Shown: piece after piece, positions 59,946-64,000 of the stretch
How the letters are laid out: the number at the start of each line of letters is the position of its first letter
Position numbering within the stretch: position 1 is the stretch's first letter
Assembly (NCBI GenBank): GCA_017161075.1
Contig: CP046174.1
Span: forward strand, 992,001 to 1,056,000
Source of the DNA: Erysipelotrichaceae bacterium 66202529
GTDB taxonomy: Bacteria > Bacillota_I > Bacilli_A > Erysipelotrichales > Erysipelotrichaceae
Direction of reading: 5' to 3'
DNA length: 64,000 nt
Program-made: the position numbers and the translations under genes
Notes under the pieces: model-generated
The model's input: the letters and a program-made list of their open reading frames with translations, nothing else
Told to the model about the DNA's origin: nothing
Database searches by the model: none

Positions 59946-61181
59946 ATGTCTATTGAAATTGTATTGGAAGGACAACTGGAGAAGGAATCAGACAGAGAGC
60001 AATTCAGTGCTTTTCTGAAGCAGGTGTGCGATGATAAAAAACTGAAAATGGAGGATTACGATACCAGTATCATGATAGATATCTGTCCGGAAGGGTATAT
60101 CGAATGCGGATATGAGGATCGTTTTGTGAGCATTGCGGCACAGACCAATGTCGCAGGGCCGGGCTTTCATGCCTATGTGTGTACTGTATTCGATGCCATC
60201 ATCAGCGGTTCTCAGATTCCGCTGGAGGTAAGTGATCCAACCGGTTATTATACAGACCGTAATTTTGAAACCTTGCGGTATCAGTATTTTTACCGTTGGT
60301 TAAAGGATATCCAGGGCTATGTGCTGGAGCATATGGAAGAGGAAAAGGAGCTGTGTATTTCCTGGCCGCAGGAGTATTATCATCCGGTGTGGAGAGATGG
60401 ATTCGTAGTCACGCCGATGGGATATATACATAAGGAGGATTTTCGTACCAGAGATGTAGAGGATTTGGCGGATGATTTCTTTGTATGGAATGATTTCGAG
60501 CGTACGGCACGGTATTACCGCAACTGTGCTATGGTGTTGTTATGGAAGGAATGCTATTTTACATACAGCTCTATGAATGAGTATACTGATAAGGTGGCGA
60601 ACAGTATTATAGATTATCTGGAGGCGGCATACGAAAAGGATGATCTTCTGCCGCTGCCCATGGATGCGTACCGAAGTATTTGTACGGCAATTAAGCGGGA
60701 AATTCTGATACATCATGCGGATGAGCTAAAGGTTGCTAATCTGGGCTATCGCAATGGTATTGTTTCCTATCATTTTGGCAGCTGGAGTATTCCTGCTCAT
60801 GGCTGCTGTGAAAAAAGCTTTGATGAAACGACGCAGACGATGCATTTTATGGCGCCATATAAGGAGCAGGATGAGCCATGGAAATGGATGATGAAGGCAA
60901 ATGCTTACTCATTTGAAAAAGAAATTCCAACCTTTTTGGAGAAGCTGGAAAATCCGCAGGATGTTATGGATTCCTTCAGCTTTGAAAAGGAAACAGTTAG
61001 CTGTAAGGGAATCGTTGAAAATATGGATGAGTATTACATGGTTGTCGTTCAGGCAAACTGTGAAAAGGACACGCTGTTTCTTGAATGTATCGTGCGCGAT
61101 GAGCAGGATGTAGCCATGATAAAGGAATGGTGTCAGGGAATCCGGCATTGTGTAACGCTCAGTGATGAGCTGCACAGTTAA
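59946..61181 (+). CDS. Hypothetical protein, 411 aa
   Basis: I do not recognise this protein. It is soluble and acidic, without signal peptide or membrane helices, and rich in aromatic residues. The N-terminal segment (SIEIVLEGQLEKESDREQF, IDICPEGYIECGYEDRFVSIAAQTNVAGPGFHAYVC) suggests a compact alpha/beta domain; the middle contains WPQEYYHPVWRDGFVVTPMGYI, and the C-terminal half ends in VSCKGIVENMDEYYMVVVQA and a CIVRDEQDVAMIKEWC pattern. The start is ATG 59946 after GAAAGGGG. The small terminator upstream makes its transcription partly independent of the lipoprotein gene. It may be a member of an uncharacterised Firmicute family. Confidence 0.7.
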   Translation: MSIEIVLEGQLEKESDREQFSAFLKQVCDDKKLKMEDYDTSIMIDICPEGYIECGYEDRFVSIAAQTNVAGPGFHAYVCTVFDAIISGSQIPLEVSDPTGYYTDRNFETLRYQYFYRWLKDIQGYVLEHMEEEKELCISWPQEYYHPVWRDGFVVTPMGYIHKEDFRTRDVEDLADDFFVWNDFERTARYYRNCAMVLLWKECYFTYSSMNEYTDKVANSIIDYLEAAYEKDDLLPLPMDAYRSICTAIKREILIHHADELKVANLGYRNGIVSYHFGSWSIPAHGCCEKSFDETTQTMHFMAPYKEQDEPWKWMMKANAYSFEKEIPTFLEKLENPQDVMDSFSFEKETVSCKGIVENMDEYYMVVVQANCEKDTLFLECIVRDEQDVAMIKEWCQGIRHCVTLSDELHS

Positions 61182-61189
61182 ATAATTGA

Positions 61190-61340
61190 AGCATGTCAGG
61201 CTGTATGCTGAGGAAGGAACATCACCTTTTTCCATACAGCTCTTTTTTTAATCTGGTATCTTTTTGATTATTAAAGCATGTTAGGCTGTACACTGAGGGA
61301 TGAGCATTCCCCTTTTCGTACAGACCTTTCTCATATCTTT
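61190..61340 (+). repeat. Tandem duplication of a terminator-like hairpin
   Basis: Two diverged copies about 85 bp apart: AGCATGTCAGGCTGTATGCT (61190) and AGCATGTTAGGCTGTACACT (61275). Each continues GAGG... and closes with ATACAG or GTACAG plus a T-rich tail, forming a GCTGTAT/ATACAGC-type stem. Both act as terminators for the 59946 gene. Confidence 0.7.
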
Positions 61341-61385
61341 TTTCTTTACGCCAGCATAAGCATTCAAAATCAGCTGTTCAAGGCA

Positions 61386-61420
61386 TAAAAAAAGCACCTT
61401 CTTTTCAAAGGATGCTTTGT
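61386..61420 (-). terminator. Intrinsic terminator of the LCP gene
   Basis: On the minus strand AAAGCATCCTTT pairs with AAGGTGCTTT, followed by a T-run. Confidence 0.75.
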
Positions 61421-61427
61421 ATATCTG

Positions 61428-63029
61428 TTAATGCGGATTGCTTGCCATTGTATCCCACAGAATAGTCGGGTCATCATTGATAGCAGGGGTATCCTTGTAT
61501 AAATCGTCCATATTGAAATGGAAATCTGCCATTTGCAGCTGATTGCTGGCACCGTCGTAAGCATTGACAACCGCATGTACCTCATCCTTGTTAAAGAGGT
61601 ACACATCATACGGGCCTTCCAGCGGATTCAGACTAGCCACCTGCTGGGAATCATAAACACCGGTATCCGATATCACACTGGAAATCGTCCAGGGCTTCAT
61701 ATTGTCAAGCTCACTCGAAACAAATTTTGTAATCTGGTTAGCCGGCATATCTGTAATTACATAATTCGGCGCCACATCCAGAAGATCGTTCACATAACCG
61801 AGTGCAGATGGGGAAATCAGCTTGTTTATGATTGCCTTGATAATGCGCTGCTGTGCACGCTCTCTTCCGGCGTTGTCATAGCCTTCGGTTTTTCTGTGCC
61901 GGGAATAGGCCAGTGCCTGCTTCCCATTCAGATGCTGCTCTCCCTTTTTCAGACAGATTAAGTCTTTCTTTTTGAAGCTGCGGTTTTCATCCTGCTCACA
62001 GAAATCAATTTCCACATCCACATCAATACCGCCAATCGTATCCACGATTTCAATCATGGAATTGAAGCTGACGCGGGCATAGTAATCAACCGGGATTCCA
62101 AAGAATTGTGAAATGGTATCCACACTCGTATCAATACCATAAATACCGGTATGTGTCAGCTTGTCATTGGCATTGTTCAATGCAGTGTTTGGTACCAGGG
62201 CGTCTCTCGGTATGGAAACCATATCGATGTGATTTGCGACTGGATTGACAATCAAAAGCAGGTTGGTATCCGTACGTGTCTGCTGGTCAGGGGAACCGGT
62301 ACTGTCCAGACCGCTTAAATATACAGTAAAGGTCTGCTTTGTGATATCCTTTTGTTCCTTGGTTTTTACCGTATCAGTCTTAGAGTAGGTCTTTAGAATC
62401 TGTACATTTTTTTCGAAATCCTCGATATTGGCCTTTGACATGTTATAGAAAGTTTCGGAAATCGCCATGGCAGAAACAAAGCCCTGCTCCATCTGGTCAT
62501 ACAGGGTTGTATAATCCAGCTCCTCCTTTGCAGTATATTCGCTGATGTCTTTTGATACAGAGGACTTGGCAAATGCAAGGTTATCCGCATCGCTGCCGTT
62601 TTGAAAGCCAATGACCTTGTTGGACAGATCGGCTTCCTTTTTGATATTGCTGTTCTTCGCTGTAATCAGGTACACGTTAGTGGTAATGGTAGTGGTACCG
62701 TCATCATTTACTTTTGTGGTCTTACTCATCTTGTTGATGGTCGTACGGGATTTGTCCATGAAGTAGCCGAAGGTTCCAATCAATGCGACAAGAAGCACTA
62801 GAAACATGCGTTTAATGACTAGTCCCCAGGTTGGCATTCGTTTAAATGCCAGCAGCAGCAGAATCAGAAACAGAACTGCGAAGATGCCTGCCGCAATGGT
62901 AATCCATTTAAAGGGAAGAAGCCCAAAGCTGTAGGCGATGTAAAATGAAATGATACTTACGATAAGAAATACAGCAAGCAGGCTGATGTCGATCAGCAGG
63001 CTTCTGCGTTTAACTTTTTTATTTTCCAT
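61428..63029 (-). CDS. LytR-CpsA-Psr (LCP) family glycopolymer transferase
   Basis: This 533-residue protein has three N-terminal membrane helices (~13-33, 39-61, 73-90), a long extracellular linker domain (~95-235) and an LCP catalytic domain (~240-420). The LCP landmarks are DTNLLLIVNPVANHIDMVSIPRD, DKLTHTGIYG and YSRHRKTEGYDNAGRERAQQR, which carry the Arg/Asp residues that bind the polyprenyl-pyrophosphate substrate. LCP enzymes attach teichoic acid or capsule-type polymers to peptidoglycan. A short C-terminal region follows. The start is the ATG at 63029 (minus strand GAGGTG upstream). It is divergent from the PRD regulator gene. Confidence 0.9.
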   Translation of the reverse strand: MENKKVKRRSLLIDISLLAVFLIVSIISFYIAYSFGLLPFKWITIAAGIFAVLFLILLLLAFKRMPTWGLVIKRMFLVLLVALIGTFGYFMDKSRTTINKMSKTTKVNDDGTTTITTNVYLITAKNSNIKKEADLSNKVIGFQNGSDADNLAFAKSSVSKDISEYTAKEELDYTTLYDQMEQGFVSAMAISETFYNMSKANIEDFEKNVQILKTYSKTDTVKTKEQKDITKQTFTVYLSGLDSTGSPDQQTRTDTNLLLIVNPVANHIDMVSIPRDALVPNTALNNANDKLTHTGIYGIDTSVDTISQFFGIPVDYYARVSFNSMIEIVDTIGGIDVDVEIDFCEQDENRSFKKKDLICLKKGEQHLNGKQALAYSRHRKTEGYDNAGRERAQQRIIKAIINKLISPSALGYVNDLLDVAPNYVITDMPANQITKFVSSELDNMKPWTISSVISDTGVYDSQQVASLNPLEGPYDVYLFNKDEVHAVVNAYDGASNQLQMADFHFNMDDLYKDTPAINDDPTILWDTMASNPH

Positions 63030-63168
63030 GAAAACACCTCAATAATCTACATTATAGTATAAAAGATGCGGAAATTCCAGATTACCTGTAATTACTCTAT
63101 GTGAACGTTTTGTGAATTTTTGAAAAACAGCAGGGAAATTACATAAATCATAGAAAAAAAGGAAGAAT

Positions 63169-63196
63169 TTGCTTTTTCGAGGCATTGTATTATAAA
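63169..63196 (+). promoter_or_regulatory. Promoter of the right-end PRD regulator gene
   Basis: TTGCTT (63169-63174), 16-bp spacer and TATAAA (63191-63196). Confidence 0.55.
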
Positions 63197-63230
63197 ATAA
63201 CAGTATTAAAATTTAAAAGAGGTGTTCGCT

Positions 63231-64000
63231 ATGATACCGTTTACGGGAAAACAGTTACAGCTGATTCAGCTGCTGATGAATCGATCCTCCCCTGTTGCCT
63301 TTGAGGAGCTGTCACAGCTTCTGGAGGCAGGCAGACGCAGTGTGTATTACATCGTGAATAAGACAAACGAGGTTCTGCAAATGAATGCACTGGAGCCGGT
63401 TTTCTGTAAACGCGGGGCTGGATATTATCTGAAGGAGGAACAAAAGCAGCGGCTTTCTGAATTACTGAAAAATGAAAAGAAGCTGCTCAGTGAGGTACTG
63501 ACACCACAACAGCGTGTGAGCTTTTTGATCTGCTGTATGATTTATCCAAAATCCGTTATTCATGTGGAGGATATCATGCAGCTGCTAAAATGCAGCCGCA
63601 ATACGGTGTTCAGTGATTTAAAGAATGTAAAGGAGCAGTTAAAAGCCTATGGTCTGGAGCTGCGCATTGATTTGAAAAACGGCTATGGGGTTGAAGGTAA
63701 GGCATTCAATAAGCGGGCAGTATTGCTTTATTTTCTGAAGCAGCTACTCAATGAGGTCGATGTGCATACACTGCCGTTTCTCGATATGGAGCAGGTGGAT
63801 GATTATTATGACAGATTGTTGAAAATCTCCAGTGAACGGGAGCATGAGTATCGCAAGGACAATCTGTTGTCCATTGCCTGTATGCTCAGTATCATACGGG
63901 ATTCTCCCGAACAGTATGATTTTTCTTTGATGGAGCTGCGTGATTTGTGCGAAACACAGGAGCTGGATTTGATTGACCGCTATTTTCAGGAGCTGAATGT
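63231..64000 (+). CDS. PRD-type (BglG/MtlR family) transcriptional regulator, 3' end outside window
   Basis: The frame is open from ATG 63231, after AAGAGGTG, to the right edge (about 256 residues seen). The N-terminus has a helix-turn-helix (KQLQLIQLLMNRSSPVAFEE, GRRSVYYIVNKTNEVL), a second HTH/Mga-like segment (VIHVEDIMQLLKCSRNTVFSDLKNV, ELRIDLKNGYGVEG) and the start of a PRD domain (LKISSEREHEYRKDNLLSIA). This is the same architecture as the regulator at 2157. It most likely controls a PTS operon lying to the right of the window. Confidence 0.82.
   Translation, partial: MIPFTGKQLQLIQLLMNRSSPVAFEELSQLLEAGRRSVYYIVNKTNEVLQMNALEPVFCKRGAGYYLKEEQKQRLSELLKNEKKLLSEVLTPQQRVSFLICCMIYPKSVIHVEDIMQLLKCSRNTVFSDLKNVKEQLKAYGLELRIDLKNGYGVEGKAFNKRAVLLYFLKQLLNEVDVHTLPFLDMEQVDDYYDRLLKISSEREHEYRKDNLLSIACMLSIIRDSPEQYDFSLMELRDLCETQELDLIDRYFQELN

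Overview
The window reads as a chromosomal segment of a low-to-moderate-GC Firmicute. Strong AGGAGG-type ribosome binding sites, many PTS sugar operons with PRD regulators, a T-box leader, GGDEF proteins and large LamG/B-repeat surface proteins suggest an Erysipelotrichaceae gut anaerobe of the [Clostridium] innocuum type. That placement is inference from gene content, not a database result. I see no rRNA, tRNA, CRISPR array, integrase or intact insertion sequence.

Layout. (1) 1-2.1 kb: end of a DUF2812-type membrane protein, a zinc-ribbon protein, an unrecognised small protein and a gene-poor stretch. (2) 2.1-11 kb: a carbohydrate operon with a PRD/EIIA regulator, a TIM-barrel epimerase, a class II aldolase, a fructose-type PTS as separate IIA, IIB and IIC, a bicupin, an RpiB-like isomerase and DhaK/DhaL-like kinase subunits. 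The IIC gene has a stop at codon 4 of its expected reading frame. (3) 11.2-13.2 kb: an autoregulated-looking TetR gene, a hypothetical and an MGMT-like protein without the catalytic Cys. (4) 13.4-18.7 kb: a Lac/cellobiose-type PTS operon with DUF3284, MupG (DUF871) and a GntR/UTRA regulator, preceded by two NagR/DasR-like operators and two cre-like boxes. It probably imports a peptidoglycan- or chitin-type disaccharide. (5) 18.9-24.7 kb: a giant secreted GH32 fructanase.

(6) 24.9-38.1 kb: a signalling island. It has an orphan NarL-type regulator, a degenerate M28-like membrane protein, cardiolipin synthase, a 7TM histidine kinase with OmpR-type regulator, a GAF-receiver protein, an AgrC/AgrA-like pair, a receiver lacking its phospho-Asp, a GGDEF protein and a BTAD regulator. 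The last two share a degenerate C-terminal domain. Next to the BTAD regulator is a 1799-residue B-repeat surface protein (38.3-43.7 kb) whose promoter has 11-bp-phased direct repeats, as expected for SARP/BTAD activators. (7) 44-51.6 kb: a hypothetical, a patatin, a methionine-type T-box operon (MetH activation domain, MetH, homocysteine methyltransferase/MTHFR fusion) and Ndk. (8) 51.7-64 kb: an EAL protein, a C45 hydrolase, a dCACHE-like GGDEF protein, an RNA-methyltransferase-like protein, an AlaX-type editing protein, a lipoprotein, a hypothetical, an LCP protein and the start of a second PRD regulator.

The most unusual items are the DhaKL/RpiB/aldolase/PTS operon with its early stop codon, the BTAD/GGDEF-like regulatory cluster beside a mosaic-repeat adhesin, and the split, T-box-controlled methionine synthase system.
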